Origin: an uncultured Helicobacteraceae bacterium
GTDB taxonomy: Bacteria > Campylobacterota > Campylobacteria > Campylobacterales > Helicobacteraceae
Direction of reading: 5' to 3'
NCBI GenBank assembly: GCA_944323885.1
Contig: CALUUD010000002.1
Location: 124,001-188,000 of the forward strand
Length of the DNA stretch: 64,000 nucleotides
How positions within the stretch are numbered: the stretch's first letter is position 1; the number at the start of each line of letters is the position of its first letter. A program made the position numbers and the translations under genes. The notes under the pieces were generated by a model. The model saw only the letters and a program-made list of their open reading frames with translations. It made no database searches and was not told the DNA's origin. This document shows, in pieces, positions 17,345 through 27,754 of this stretch.

Positions 17345-19771
17345 CTATTTATTTAATTTTTTTTCTAATTTTTCTACAACCCTCCAAGTAGGTATCACAG
17401 AATCTGGATTAAGTGAAATTGAATCAATACCTTCTTTTACTAAGAATTCTGCTATTTCTGGATAATCACTAGGTGCCTGACCGCAAATACCACAATATTT
17501 TTTATGCTTTTTACATGCAGCTATAGCTCTTCTAAACATCTCTAGCATTGCTGGATTTCTCTCATCAAAAATAGAACTTACAAGTTCACTATCTCTATCA
17601 ACCCCTAGTGTAAGTTGTGTAAGATCATTTGATCCAATTGAAAATCCATCAAATAATTTTAAAAATTCATCTGCTAATATTACATTTACAGGAAGTTCAC
17701 ACATTACATATATTTCAAGCCCATCTTTACCAGATTCAAGCCCATTTCTTCGCATTATCTCTAAAACTTTTTTTCCTTCTTCAGGAGTCCTTAAAAATGG
17801 AATCATAACTTTCATATTTGTCAGTCCCATTTCATCTCTTACTTTTGCTAGTCCTTGACACTCCCATTCAAATGCAGTTCTATATGTATCAGAGTAATAT
17901 CTATTTGCACCCCTGTATCCTAACATAGGATTTTCTTCATGTGGTTCGTAAGCTGCTCCACCAATCATTCCTTTGTATTCATTAGTCTTAAAATCACTTG
18001 TCCTAACTATAACAGGGTTTGGATAGAATGCAGATGCAATCATGCCAATACCTTCTGCAATTTTACTTGTGAAAAAATCTTTTGGGCTATCATATCCGCA
18101 GATAATCTTTTTTATAGTTTCATAGTCTTGAACATCGGTTTTACCATTTTGCATATCTACTAAAGCCATTGGATGTGCTTTGATATTGTTTATTATAATA
18201 AGTTCCATTCTAGCTAATCCAACACCATGATTTGGTAATTGTGCAAAACTAAAGGCTTTTTCTGGATTTCCAACATTCATATAAATTTTGGTTTTTGTTT
18301 TTCCTAGATCTGATATATCCTCTACTTCTGTATTATATTCAAATATTCCATTATATACGAAACCTTGTTCTCCTTCTGCACATGATACCGTAGCTTTGAT
18401 ACCATTTGCCAATTTTTCTGTTGCACCAGTTGCACCCACAATAGCAGGAACACCAATTTCTCTAGCAACGATTGCAGCATGACAGGTTCTACCACCTCTG
18501 TTAGTAATTACAGCAGCAGCTTTTTTCATTGCTGGTTCCCAATCTGGATCTGTATTATCAGTAACCAATATATCACCTTCTTTTATTTCGCCCATATGTT
18601 CAATATCTTGGATAATTTTTATTTTTCCATGACTTATTTTATCACCTATAGCCATACCTTGGACTAGTGTATGTTTTTTATCAACAGGCTTTTTAAAACT
18701 AAATTTTTCTATTCTATTTAGACTGTTTGTTTTTTGTTTTTGACTTTGGACTGTTTCTGGCCTAGCTTGAACTATAAATATATCTCCTGTTTTGCCATCT
18801 TTTGCCCATTCCATATCCATTGGTCTGTATTCACCAGCCTCTTTTGTATAATGTTCTTCAATAATCATTGCATATCTTGCAAGTGTTAATATGTCTTCAT
18901 CTGTAAGTGAGAATGTTGTTAATTCTTCTATTGTGGTTGGTATATTTCTTGTTGGTCTTTCACTTCCTGATGGAGCATAAACCATTTTTATATCTTTTTT
19001 ACCCATCTCTCTTTTGATTATAGGTCTTTTGCCTTGTTTTAGTGTTGGTTTAAATACATAAAATTCATCTGGATTCACAGTTCCACCTACTACATTTTCG
19101 CCTAACCCCCAGCTTGATGTAATAAATACTGCATCTTTAAATCCTGTTTCTGTATCAATTGAAAACATTACACCCGAACTCCCTATATCACTTCTTACCA
19201 TTTTTTGAACCCCAACACTAAGTGCAATCTTGAAGTGATCAAAATTTCTTGATGCTCTATAGCTTACAGCCCTATCTGTAAATAAAGATGCCATACATGA
19301 TTTTACATAATGTATAAGATTTTGTGGTCCTCTGACATTTAGATAAGTATCTTGTTGTCCAGCAAAACTAGCATCGGGAAGATCTTCTGCTGTTGCAGAG
19401 CTTCTTATAGCTACATCTGCATTATTCATATCATATTCTTTACTTAAGATCTCATAGGCTTCTAATATTTCATCTTTTAAATCTTGTGGAAATGGAGTTG
19501 TAAATATCAATTCTCTAATTTTCTTTGATCTTGCCTTTAAAACATCTATCTCTGATATATCAACATTTTCTAATAAGTCTTGTATTTTTTGTCTAATATT
19601 TCCGCTATCTAACAAATACCAATAAGCCTCACTTGTTATTGCAAATCCATTTGGTACTTTTATGCCAACTTGAATAAGTTCTTGGAACATCTCTCCTATA
19701 CTAGCATTTTTACCCCCCACTATTTGTATATCTTTATTGCTTAGTTCTTTGAAAAACTTTATGTATTTCAT
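17345..19771 (-). CDS. ppsA: Phosphoenolpyruvate synthase
   Basis: 808-residue enzyme converting pyruvate, ATP and water to PEP, AMP and phosphate. The order of domains is normal: N-terminal nucleotide-binding part ([32 protein letters not shown]), the swivelling phosphohistidine domain with [15 protein letters not shown], and the C-terminal PEP-binding barrel with [16 protein letters not shown] [14 protein letters not shown] and [10 protein letters not shown]. Full length for the family (about 790-810). Its role in a bacterium with limited sugar use would be gluconeogenesis. It is transcribed away from the FdhD-like gene with a 103-base divergent gap. Confidence 0.96.
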   Translation of the reverse strand: MKYIKFFKELSNKDIQIVGGKNASIGEMFQELIQVGIKVPNGFAITSEAYWYLLDSGNIRQKIQDLLENVDISEIDVLKARSKKIRELIFTTPFPQDLKDEILEAYEILSKEYDMNNADVAIRSSATAEDLPDASFAGQQDTYLNVRGPQNLIHYVKSCMASLFTDRAVSYRASRNFDHFKIALSVGVQKMVRSDIGSSGVMFSIDTETGFKDAVFITSSWGLGENVVGGTVNPDEFYVFKPTLKQGKRPIIKREMGKKDIKMVYAPSGSERPTRNIPTTIEELTTFSLTDEDILTLARYAMIIEEHYTKEAGEYRPMDMEWAKDGKTGDIFIVQARPETVQSQKQKTNSLNRIEKFSFKKPVDKKHTLVQGMAIGDKISHGKIKIIQDIEHMGEIKEGDILVTDNTDPDWEPAMKKAAAVITNRGGRTCHAAIVAREIGVPAIVGATGATEKLANGIKATVSCAEGEQGFVYNGIFEYNTEVEDISDLGKTKTKIYMNVGNPEKAFSFAQLPNHGVGLARMELIIINNIKAHPMALVDMQNGKTDVQDYETIKKIICGYDSPKDFFTSKIAEGIGMIASAFYPNPVIVRTSDFKTNEYKGMIGGAAYEPHEENPMLGYRGANRYYSDTYRTAFEWECQGLAKVRDEMGLTNMKVMIPFLRTPEEGKKVLEIMRRNGLESGKDGLEIYVMCELPVNVILADEFLKLFDGFSIGSNDLTQLTLGVDRDSELVSSIFDERNPAMLEMFRRAIAACKKHKKYCGICGQAPSDYPEIAEFLVKEGIDSISLNPDSVIPTWRVVEKLEKKLNK

Positions 19772-19874
19772 ATACGAATCTCCAACTCAAAAAATTATCC
19801 TAGCATTATAAAACAAATCTTTAAGATTTTTTACTTAAAATAAGTAAAAGTTATAAAATAAGGCATTTGGTGAT

Positions 19875-20621
19875 ATGTTTAAACACATTAATATTAAAGC
19901 GATAAATAAAGATGAGATTGTTAATACGAAAGAATCATTTGTTGATGATAATGAGATGAAAGTGATAATTGATAATTCTATAGAGATTTCTTTTGTTTGC
20001 ATTAATGAAAATATTCCATCGCTTATTTATGGATATTTAAGCGATATTAGACGATGTGATATTAAGAGTATTTCAATTGTTGATAATAATGTATCTGTAA
20101 AAACATTGCTTCCTAAAAACAAGATTATTGATATACTAAATCAAAAAAATTTAGTTGGTATTTGTGAATCCATAGAAATAACAGATTCCAAAGTAGAATC
20201 TAGTAGTATAAGAGTTCCATTTAATGATGTAAGATATAAAATTGAAAGTAATGTTTTACTAAGATTGTGTGATGATTTTTATGATTATATTTCTAATAAA
20301 ACTATGTTTTATAACTCTAGAATAATATCATTAGAAACTATGTTTTATGTAGATTGTAAAGATACAAACCAAAAAACAAATATTTATAAAATTATAGGAA
20401 TGTATAATAGTGACAATCTCTTAAAATGTCTTATATTGCTTGATTTTGAATTAACATTAGAAGTATTGCAAAAGTTAATTAGAGTAAAGTCTACATTTAT
20501 AATTGCAAGAAAAATACCTAGTTTTAGTATTATTCGTGTTGCACAAAAATTTGGTCTTACGATAGGATATTTTAATGATGATGCTATAAAAATATTAAGC
20601 CATAATTCAAGAATTATTTAG
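19875..20621 (+). CDS. Strongly diverged FdhD-like protein
   Basis: 248 residues. Three stretches align in order with FdhD, the sulfurtransferase that activates formate dehydrogenase: EISFVCINENIPSLIYGYLS matches the LavGFLlsEG region; LVGICESIEI matches the CGICG motif; and FIIARKIPSFSIIRVAQK, then LTIGYFND, match the C-terminal part with SRSAPTxLAVxLA. Key residues are missing: the first Cys of the CxxC pair is V94 and only C97 remains, and the GGxH and DVGRHNA motifs are not recognisable. A catalytic role is therefore doubtful. No formate dehydrogenase gene is in the window. I first considered MinC and dropped it. The assignment rests on pattern alone. Confidence 0.6.
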   Translation: MFKHINIKAINKDEIVNTKESFVDDNEMKVIIDNSIEISFVCINENIPSLIYGYLSDIRRCDIKSISIVDNNVSVKTLLPKNKIIDILNQKNLVGICESIEITDSKVESSSIRVPFNDVRYKIESNVLLRLCDDFYDYISNKTMFYNSRIISLETMFYVDCKDTNQKTNIYKIIGMYNSDNLLKCLILLDFELTLEVLQKLIRVKSTFIIARKIPSFSIIRVAQKFGLTIGYFNDDAIKILSHNSRII

Positions 20622-21473
20622 ATTTTTATATTCATATCTCTTTAGCTGTGTTTCATTTCCACTTAACCCTCCAGAGTGAATAAATAGTCTATTTTTATAT
20701 TTTTTAAATAAATCTATATTATCAGATATTGCTTGCCACATAACGCAATCATATAATAAATCAAATTCTATCCCATAGCTTAACCATTCTTTGTATATTT
20801 TTAAAAGTTCTATTTTTGGTTTTGCAAAACTAAATTTTTTATTTGTGGTAATTATATTTGGGTGCAGATTTGTATTTTTTTCTAAATTTAAAAATTGTTC
20901 TATTAAATAGTCTTTGCTTCCAACGCAGTTTGTAGTAAATACATCTATATTGTATGATTTTAAAAATTTTGATAAAAATAATGCACTACTTCCACTTCCT
21001 GAAGAATATATTATGCATAAGTCCTTTAGTTTTAGATTTATTATATGTTTTGCTAATTTTTGTAGCCCAATACCCGCCTCTTTTAGTGCTCCACCTTGTG
21101 GTATAAAAAGTGCGTTATTGTTTTGTGCATATATTTTTGATTCTTGTTCTATATTTTTTGAATATTTTAGATTGATATTATTTTGTATAGCAAGTTTTAG
21201 ATTTCCTGTTAAATTATTTTGTAGGTATTTTGATGGATATGGCATAAAGTATGTAAATTTTATATTTTTATTATTAGTAATATAAGAAATTGCAAGCATT
21301 GCATTGCTTTGATTTCCACCATAGCTCACAATATGTTTATATTTTGTATCAAATAGAAAGTAGAATTTATATGCTTTATTTCCATTTATTTTTTCATCTA
21401 TTAGATCATCTCTTTTGATTAAAAAATCAACATTTCTAAAAGCATGAGATTCTATTGCAGTATTAAAATTCAA
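20607..21473 (-). CDS. PLP-dependent ACC deaminase / D-cysteine desulfhydrase-like enzyme
   Basis: 288-residue fold-type II PLP enzyme. The N-terminal INGNKAYKFYF segment matches the GGNKxRKLE motif with the Schiff-base Lys, followed by IVSYGGNQSNAMLA, the family's phosphate- and substrate-binding motif. A late SSGSGSSALFL segment corresponds to the glycine-rich PLP-phosphate loop. Members use D-cysteine, ACC or related amino acids; the substrate cannot be told from sequence. It is somewhat short (family about 320-340). It overlaps the FdhD-like gene's 3' end by 15 bases in convergence, and its ATG overlaps the SUI1 gene by four bases. Confidence 0.83.
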   Translation of the reverse strand: MNFNTAIESHAFRNVDFLIKRDDLIDEKINGNKAYKFYFLFDTKYKHIVSYGGNQSNAMLAISYITNNKNIKFTYFMPYPSKYLQNNLTGNLKLAIQNNINLKYSKNIEQESKIYAQNNNALFIPQGGALKEAGIGLQKLAKHIINLKLKDLCIIYSSGSGSSALFLSKFLKSYNIDVFTTNCVGSKDYLIEQFLNLEKNTNLHPNIITTNKKFSFAKPKIELLKIYKEWLSYGIEFDLLYDCVMWQAISDNIDLFKKYKNRLFIHSGGLSGNETQLKRYEYKNLNNS

Positions 21474-21817
21474 TTTATATTAAAACCTAGTTTTTTAATC
21501 TCTATTTTTGCTTTTTCTAATACATCTCCTTGTAGGTTTATGATTATGTAATCATCTATATATTCTATACTTCCACCACAACCTAGCTTTTTCTTTAATG
21601 TGCTTAGAATTTCTTTTTCGCTATCTATATAGAATGGATAAAAAGAACTAACTAATTTATTTTTTACTTTTTTTAGAGATGATTTTACTTTGTATTCATT
21701 ATTTGGCAATATTTTTTTATTTTTTTTATTGCAAATGCATTTACTTTGTAATTCTCCACATTTTTTACATAATGTGTCAATTCCATCGCTAAATTTAGGT
21801 TCTAATATAACTTTCAT
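21470..21817 (-). CDS. SUI1/YciH-family translation factor
   Basis: 115 residues. An N-terminal zinc-ribbon-like set of cysteines ([13 protein letters not shown]) precedes the SUI1/eIF1 domain, recognisable from [12 protein letters not shown] and the C-terminal [16 protein letters not shown]. Bacterial YciH proteins are eIF1 homologues proposed to influence start selection. It overlaps hisS by four bases upstream and the PLP enzyme by four bases downstream, so the three genes form one unit. Confidence 0.87.
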   Translation of the reverse strand: MKVILEPKFSDGIDTLCKKCGELQSKCICNKKNKKILPNNEYKVKSSLKKVKNKLVSSFYPFYIDSEKEILSTLKKKLGCGGSIEYIDDYIIINLQGDVLEKAKIEIKKLGFNIN

Positions 21818-23139
21818 TCTTTTAATAATTGTATCGCCTTTAATAAACTTAAGCCTTTTATTTGCATTCCAGATGTCATATTTTTAAGTGTTATTCCATT
21901 TGATTTAAATTCATCACCACCAATTACTACGACAAATTCATGACCTTTTGCATTTGCATATGCAAATTGCTTTTTGATTTTATTTATCTCAGGATATACT
22001 TCTGTTTTTATTTTACTTCTTCTAAAAGATTCTGCTATTTTGTATGCATAACTAAAATACGCATCTTCAAGACATACTATTAACACTCTTGCAGATGTTT
22101 GCTTTTTATTATTGCTCTCCATTGCAACTAGCAATCTATCAATCCCAATACTAGCTCCAACTCCACTAATTTTTTCATCAGAAAAACTTCTTGTTAGATT
22201 ATCATATCTACCACCGGAGCAAACACTGCCTAAATTTTTTTGTGAGTTAAGTGTTGTCTCATATATTATACCTGTATAATATCCAAGGCCTCTTGCTATT
22301 GAGAAATTAATCCTATAGCTATCTCTATCCATTTGCAAACTTGCAAGCATCTCATATAATCTTTCAAGTTCTTGTATGCCTTCTTTTAATTCTTTATTCC
22401 AATCTTTTAAATATGCTATATTTTCAAAGAATTCATTTGTATCACCATTTTGTTTAATGCTAGTAATTTCTATAATTTTTATTGCATTATCATTTGTAGT
22501 TATTTTTGATAATTCAGACACAACCTCATCTTTTCCTATTTTTTCTAATTTGTCTATAATTCTTAATACATTTGATATTTCATTATCACCTTGTATGCCA
22601 AAATATTTACATATTCCATTTAGTATCTTCCTGTTGTTTAACCATATAGTAAAATCTTCAATCCCAAGTGATATCATTGAAGCATATATTACTTGCACTA
22701 TCTCTGCATCACAAGCAATACTATTGCTTCCAATGAAATCAAAATCACATTGTGTAAATTCTCTATATCTACCTTTTTGTGCTCTTTCTCCTCTAAATAC
22801 ATTTCCTATTGCATATCTTTTAAATGGTAAATCAATCTTTGCTCTGTGTTGTGATATAAATCTTGCAAGTGGAACTGTTTGGTCAAATCTTAATGCTACA
22901 TCTCTTTGTCCATGATCTTTGAATTTGTATAATTCCTTTTGAATCTCATCACTACCTTGCTTTACAAGTATATCTGCGTGTTCTATGTGTGGAGTTTCAA
23001 TTGGGACAAAACCAAACATTTCAAATGTATTGCTAACAATTGATAAAAGTTTGGATTTTGCCATAGCCTCCATTGGCAATCTATCCTTAAATCCACTTAG
23101 TGTTCTTGGAGTAATTTTATTTGTTGCATTATCTTGCAT
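21814..23139 (-). CDS. hisS: Histidyl-tRNA synthetase
   Basis: 441-residue class II synthetase. Motif 2 region [20 protein letters not shown], the HisA signature [13 protein letters not shown], the second histidine-binding motif SGGRYDNL and motif 3 [11 protein letters not shown] are all clear. A C-terminal anticodon-binding domain follows (about 350-441). Length is normal. It is first in a three-gene minus-strand unit and is divergent from waaF, with 136 bases between. Confidence 0.97.
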   Translation of the reverse strand: MQDNATNKITPRTLSGFKDRLPMEAMAKSKLLSIVSNTFEMFGFVPIETPHIEHADILVKQGSDEIQKELYKFKDHGQRDVALRFDQTVPLARFISQHRAKIDLPFKRYAIGNVFRGERAQKGRYREFTQCDFDFIGSNSIACDAEIVQVIYASMISLGIEDFTIWLNNRKILNGICKYFGIQGDNEISNVLRIIDKLEKIGKDEVVSELSKITTNDNAIKIIEITSIKQNGDTNEFFENIAYLKDWNKELKEGIQELERLYEMLASLQMDRDSYRINFSIARGLGYYTGIIYETTLNSQKNLGSVCSGGRYDNLTRSFSDEKISGVGASIGIDRLLVAMESNNKKQTSARVLIVCLEDAYFSYAYKIAESFRRSKIKTEVYPEINKIKKQFAYANAKGHEFVVVIGGDEFKSNGITLKNMTSGMQIKGLSLLKAIQLLKE

Positions 23140-23235
23140 AATTAACCTTAGATTCTATAATTATTGAATTATTATTAAAATAAATGATTGTATCTATCTT
23201 TGTGTTAAAAATTTATAAACTTTAGAGATTCCTTA

Positions 23236-23241
23236 TATAAT
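23236..23241 (+). promoter_or_regulatory. Probable -10 box of the waaF operon
   Basis: A perfect TATAAT lies in the divergent hisS-waaF gap, 35 bases before the waaF TTG start, which is a reasonable leader length. Helicobacter housekeeping promoters depend mainly on this hexamer and have a weak -35 element; none is obvious here. Chosen by eye in AT-rich DNA, so only moderately supported. Confidence 0.4.
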
Positions 23242-23275
23242 TACTAGTTTAGTTTTTTATTTTTAAAGGGTTGAT

Positions 23276-24301
23276 TTGGATACAAAAGAATTAAAAATAT
23301 TACTTAGATTACCAAACTGGCTTGGCGATAGTGTGATGATTTCCCCTGCTTTTGAAGCATTAAAGAAGTATTTCCCAAATGCTTTATTTACTATGGTTGG
23401 TAGCAAAGCTAGTTGCGGGATTTATAGTAGGGATTCTAGGGTTAAAAATATATTTATTGATGATACAAAAAAAAGCAAGAATAGATTTTCTTCTACATTG
23501 AAATTTGCAAAACAAGTAGGAAAGCATGATATTGCCATAGCTTTTAATAATCATTTTTTTTCTGCATTATTTTTGTATGCCACAAAAAGTAGTATTAGAG
23601 TAGGTTATGGTAAAAACTTTCGTTTCTTCCTATTAAATCAAAACATAAAATTTATAAGTGGTATTCATCAAGTTTTATCTTATATGAATCTAGTTAGTAA
23701 GGTTTGTAACAGAGATTTAATTTATCCAAATAGTGAGGTTAATAAAGATATAAAATTAAAATTAATATCAAAGCATATCAAGCATTTTCATAAAGATTAT
23801 TCAAAAAGATACATAGGGATTAATGCATCTGCAGCTTATGGTTCTGCTAAAAGATGGGAGGAAAAATATTTTATAGAGGTTATACTTCATTTTGCAAAAA
23901 ATGATTATGTGGTTATTTTGTTTGGAAGTGATGATGATGAGGGATTAAAAAGGATTCAAAAAACTATCAACCAGTATAATATTGCTAATAATCTTATAGA
24001 TTTAATTGGAAAAACAGATATAAATCTACTTTGTGATTATATTTCTATACTTGATTTATTTATTACAAATGATAGTGGTCCTATGCATATTGCTGCAAGT
24101 TATGAAGTACCTATTATTGCATTGTTTGGACCAACAGATTCTACTGAGACAAGTCCTTGGTGCAACAATGCTATTTTATTAGATAAAAAAATATCATGTG
24201 CTCCATGCAAAAAAAGAGAATGCCCATTAGGTCATCATAATTGTATGAAATTAATTACCCCTGATGAGGTTATTATGCATTCTTATGAAATGCTTGTTTA
24301 A
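23276..24301 (+). CDS. waaF: ADP-heptose:LPS heptosyltransferase II
   Basis: 341-residue GT9-family enzyme that adds the second heptose to the LPS inner core. The N-terminal RLPNWLGDSVMISPAFEAL segment and the C-terminal NDSGPMHIAASYEVPIIALFGPTDSTETSPW segment are diagnostic; the latter binds the ADP moiety. A cysteine-rich end (CAPCKKRECPLGHHNCM) is typical of WaaF. The start is TTG, with AAAGGG at 23267-23272. It heads a run of LPS genes that continues with ppx and waaC. Confidence 0.93.
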   Translation: MDTKELKILLRLPNWLGDSVMISPAFEALKKYFPNALFTMVGSKASCGIYSRDSRVKNIFIDDTKKSKNRFSSTLKFAKQVGKHDIAIAFNNHFFSALFLYATKSSIRVGYGKNFRFFLLNQNIKFISGIHQVLSYMNLVSKVCNRDLIYPNSEVNKDIKLKLISKHIKHFHKDYSKRYIGINASAAYGSAKRWEEKYFIEVILHFAKNDYVVILFGSDDDEGLKRIQKTINQYNIANNLIDLIGKTDINLLCDYISILDLFITNDSGPMHIAASYEVPIIALFGPTDSTETSPWCNNAILLDKKISCAPCKKRECPLGHHNCMKLITPDEVIMHSYEMLV

Positions 24302-24345
24302 TAAATATAAATTTATAATAATAAAATTTTTAGAGGTATTTTTAG

Positions 24346-25809
24346 ATGAGTAAAGTTACAGCTGTTATTGATATAGGTTCCAACTCCGCAAGAATGGCTA
24401 TTTTTAGACGCACTAGTAGATATGGTTTTTCTCTTGTTTTTGAGACAAAAAGTAAAGTTAGAATCTCAGAGGGTTGCTATGAAAATAATGGTATTTTGCA
24501 AAAAGATTCTATGGATAGAGCTATTTTTGCTCTAAAAGATTTTGTAAAACTTGCTAAAAATTATAATGTAAGAAAATTATTTTGTGTGGCTACGAGTGCT
24601 GTAAGAGATGCACCAAATAAAAATGAGTTTATATCATTAGTAAAAAAAGAAACAAAAATACAAGTAAAGGTTATAAATGGAGAAAAAGAGGCATTTTTTG
24701 GTGCTGTTGCATGTTGTAACTTATTACATAAAAAAGATGGCATAACAATTGACATTGGTGGTGGCTCAACAGAATGTGCATTGATTGAAAATGGTAGAAT
24801 AAAAGAATTGATTTCCCTTAATATAGGCACTATTAGACTAAAAGAGCTTTTTTTTGATTCTAAAAATGATTTAAAAAAAGCACAGCTATTTATCCAAAAT
24901 GAAATAAATAAAATACCACATAGTTTTATTAGTGATAATGTTTTTGGTATAGGTGGGACAATTCGGGCACTCTCAAAGCTTATTATGAAGAAAGAAAAAT
25001 ATAAAATTAATTCTATACACGGATATGAATTTAATCCAAGATTATATTTTGATTTTTTTAGAGATATCTATAGTAGTGATATTAAAAAATTAAAGGATTT
25101 TAATATACCTCAAGATAGGGAGGATAATATAAGAGGTGGAGCGCTTATTTTTTCTATGCTTCTTGAACAATTTAAAACAAAGCTTGTAATTGCAAGTGGA
25201 GTTGGTGTTCGTGAAGGAGTTTTTTTAAGTGATTTATTAAGGAGGCAAAATTATATTTTTCCAAACAGTATCAATCCTTCATATAGAAGCATATTGGATC
25301 GATTTATAGTAGAAGAAAAATCACAAAGTAGAGTAAAAAAGCATGCATTAAAATTATTTGATGCATTAAATAATGTGCATAATATAGATAAAAAATATAT
25401 ATTTCATTTGGAAAATGCTGCAGGATTAACTAAGATTGGAAACTATCTTGGATATTACTCATTGCATGAATACGGAGCTTATTTTTTACTCAATGCGCTT
25501 AATTATGGTTATTCGCATATTGATAGAGCTATTATCAGCTTGCTTGTAAAATATAGCAATAAAAAGATACCAAAAGATGATGAAATAGTGCATTTGGATA
25601 AATATATGCCAGATATTAGAATCTTACAGTGGCTTAGCTTTATTTTAAGTATTGCAGAGGTGCTTAGTTTGGTGGATAATACATTTAATTTTGATTTTAA
25701 AGATAACACTCTTTATATAAGCAGTAAAGATACCTTTTATGTGATAAAAGAAAAGGTATCATCTTTGCATAAACCAGATTCTATAAATATTGAGTTTGTA
25801 AGATTATGA
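24346..25809 (+). CDS. ppx: Ppx/GppA-family exopolyphosphatase / pppGpp phosphatase
   Basis: 487 residues. The two phosphate-binding loops of the ASKHA fold are visible: VIDIGSNSARMAIF at the N-terminus and TIDIGGGSTECALIENG near residue 140. VFGIGGTIRAL follows. The C-terminal third (about 320-487) is the helical HD-like domain found in long Ppx/GppA proteins. Whether it acts on polyphosphate or on pppGpp cannot be separated by sequence. It lies 44 bases after waaF and overlaps waaC by four bases. Confidence 0.88.
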   Translation: MSKVTAVIDIGSNSARMAIFRRTSRYGFSLVFETKSKVRISEGCYENNGILQKDSMDRAIFALKDFVKLAKNYNVRKLFCVATSAVRDAPNKNEFISLVKKETKIQVKVINGEKEAFFGAVACCNLLHKKDGITIDIGGGSTECALIENGRIKELISLNIGTIRLKELFFDSKNDLKKAQLFIQNEINKIPHSFISDNVFGIGGTIRALSKLIMKKEKYKINSIHGYEFNPRLYFDFFRDIYSSDIKKLKDFNIPQDREDNIRGGALIFSMLLEQFKTKLVIASGVGVREGVFLSDLLRRQNYIFPNSINPSYRSILDRFIVEEKSQSRVKKHALKLFDALNNVHNIDKKYIFHLENAAGLTKIGNYLGYYSLHEYGAYFLLNALNYGYSHIDRAIISLLVKYSNKKIPKDDEIVHLDKYMPDIRILQWLSFILSIAEVLSLVDNTFNFDFKDNTLYISSKDTFYVIKEKVSSLHKPDSINIEFVRL

Positions 25810-26828
25810 GAATAGCAATCATTAGACTTAGCTCTCTTGGTGATGTTATAAGTAGTGCAGTATTTTTGAAATTTATAAAAGATGAATTTACAAAAAAATA
25901 TGGCAAAGTTCATATTACTTTTATTGTAGATGCATCATTTAAAGAAATATTAGAAAATTCCCCATATATAGATGATATATGTGATATACCACTTCGTAAA
26001 AGTAAAAAAAGTAAAAAAAATATCTTTGATGTCTTTAGCAAATTAAAATCACTTCAATATTTTGATATTGTTATTGATTTTCAAGGTTTATTAAAGTCTG
26101 CAATAATAGGAAAAATACTTAAAACAAATGAATTTATAGGATATTCTAAAGATAGTGCAAGGGAAAAAATAGCTAGTTTTTTTTATACCAAAAAAGTTCA
26201 TATCGCATATAAAGAGCATATATTAAAGCGTCAATATGAAATTTTAAAAAATATACTAGATTTAGATTCTACTTTTAGTTTTGATTTGTTAGATAATAGA
26301 GAAGGTATTTTAAAATCATCAAATACCGCACAATCAAAAATTGATAATTTTATAGATTCTAATAATATAAATATTTTATTTGTGGCAGAAGCTTCAAAGG
26401 CAGAGAAAGAGTATTCATTAGATTTGTTTTATAAACTAGCTATTGCTTTAAAATCAAATATAAATAATTTAAAGATATATCTTATCTGGGATAAAAAAGA
26501 AAAAGAAATAAGAGAACTTGGAGCTAGAGATGATGTATTTTATGTTTGCGATAAATTAAATTTTGATGAGATTAAAGCCTTATTATCTAAACTTAATCTT
26601 GTAATTGGTGGAGATACAGGTATTACACATTTGGCTTGGGCACTAAATACCCCATCAATTACACTTTATGGAAATACTCCATTGAAAAGATATGAATTAT
26701 GTGGAGATAAATTTATATCAATGTCGCACTTAAATACTAATGAGATTATTAAGGGAGATTTTTCTATAAACAAAATACAACCAGATGAAATAGCAAAATC
26801 TGCTATATTATTATTGGAGAAAAAGTGA
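25806..26828 (+). CDS. waaC: Lipopolysaccharide heptosyltransferase I
   Basis: 340-residue GT9 enzyme adding the first heptose to Kdo. The start MRIAIIRLSSLGDVISS is typical of WaaC, and the ADP-binding segment GGDTGITHLAWALNTPSITLYGNTP is intact. DFQGLLKSA is another family marker. The start overlaps ppx by four bases (ATGA) and the end overlaps the acyltransferase start by four bases, indicating tight coupling. Confidence 0.93.
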   Translation: MRIAIIRLSSLGDVISSAVFLKFIKDEFTKKYGKVHITFIVDASFKEILENSPYIDDICDIPLRKSKKSKKNIFDVFSKLKSLQYFDIVIDFQGLLKSAIIGKILKTNEFIGYSKDSAREKIASFFYTKKVHIAYKEHILKRQYEILKNILDLDSTFSFDLLDNREGILKSSNTAQSKIDNFIDSNNINILFVAEASKAEKEYSLDLFYKLAIALKSNINNLKIYLIWDKKEKEIRELGARDDVFYVCDKLNFDEIKALLSKLNLVIGGDTGITHLAWALNTPSITLYGNTPLKRYELCGDKFISMSHLNTNEIIKGDFSINKIQPDEIAKSAILLLEKK

Positions 26829-27754
26829 AAATAGTTGATTATCTTATATATATCTTAGCAAACATTATTGGGTTTGGCTTATCTATACTTGGAGATAAGT
26901 TGTTCTATTTTAAAGTAAAAGTTTTGGCATTTATCTTTAAGATTTTTGATAGAAGGCGTAAATATGATTGTCTTAATAATTTAGAATTTGCATATAACGA
27001 TACTTTAGATTATAGAAGTAAAAAAGAAATATTAAATAGATGCTATGAAAATTTTGCTTTTGTTTTATTAAATTCTCTTAGACTTTTATTCATGAAAAAA
27101 GAAAAATATTTGCAAAAATTTAAAGTACACAATATTGAGGTGTTAGAAGAAGCAATTAGTAGAGGTAATTTTATCATACTAACTGCACATTATGGTGATT
27201 GGGAAGGGACTGCTAGGTTTGTGGCATCAAATTTTAAAGATATTACTCTTAGTGTAGTTGGTCGATTAACAGAATTTAAATCTATAAATTCATTAATGGA
27301 AAAATCAAGACAAAATTTTGGTTCTAAGTTTTTAGATAAAAAAGGCGTAAGCAAACATTTAGTAAAGTTATTATCAAAACCAAATAATGCTATAGGGCTA
27401 GTAATAGATCAACATATATCTATAAATGAAGGTGTATGGGTGAATTTTTTTGGTAAAGATGTGACACATAGTCCGATAGCTTCTATATTGTCTAGAAAAT
27501 ATGATATTCCTATATTGTTTGTTCATACTACATTAAGCATAGATTATAGTCATTATGATATTTATTTTAATTTTTTAACAAATGCAATAAAGACAGAAAA
27601 TGCCAAAGATGATATAAATAAGATGACACAAATCCAAGCTAGCTTTACAGAAAAGATAATAAGACAAAAGCCAGATGAATGGTTTTGGTTTCATAAAAGA
27701 TTTAAAGCAAAATATGATGATATATATAAAAGAAAACCAAAGGAAAATATGTGA
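26825..27754 (+). CDS. lpxL: Lipid A late acyltransferase (LpxL/HtrB family)
   Basis: 309-residue membrane-associated acyltransferase. The catalytic HxxxxE motif appears as AHYGDWE, and the LVIDQHISINEGVWVNFFG region matches the second conserved block (normally DQ-DxGxFVxFFG). One N-terminal membrane helix is present (about 5-25). It adds a secondary acyl chain to lipid A in related bacteria. The start is GTG, overlapping waaC by four bases; the end overlaps the methyltransferase by four bases. Confidence 0.9.
   Translation: MKIVDYLIYILANIIGFGLSILGDKLFYFKVKVLAFIFKIFDRRRKYDCLNNLEFAYNDTLDYRSKKEILNRCYENFAFVLLNSLRLLFMKKEKYLQKFKVHNIEVLEEAISRGNFIILTAHYGDWEGTARFVASNFKDITLSVVGRLTEFKSINSLMEKSRQNFGSKFLDKKGVSKHLVKLLSKPNNAIGLVIDQHISINEGVWVNFFGKDVTHSPIASILSRKYDIPILFVHTTLSIDYSHYDIYFNFLTNAIKTENAKDDINKMTQIQASFTEKIIRQKPDEWFWFHKRFKAKYDDIYKRKPKENM

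Noticed and set aside
22376-22915. 179-codon open frame on the plus strand inside hisS
   Set aside because: Antisense to a full-length hisS with all motifs; no ribosome binding site or recognisable domain.
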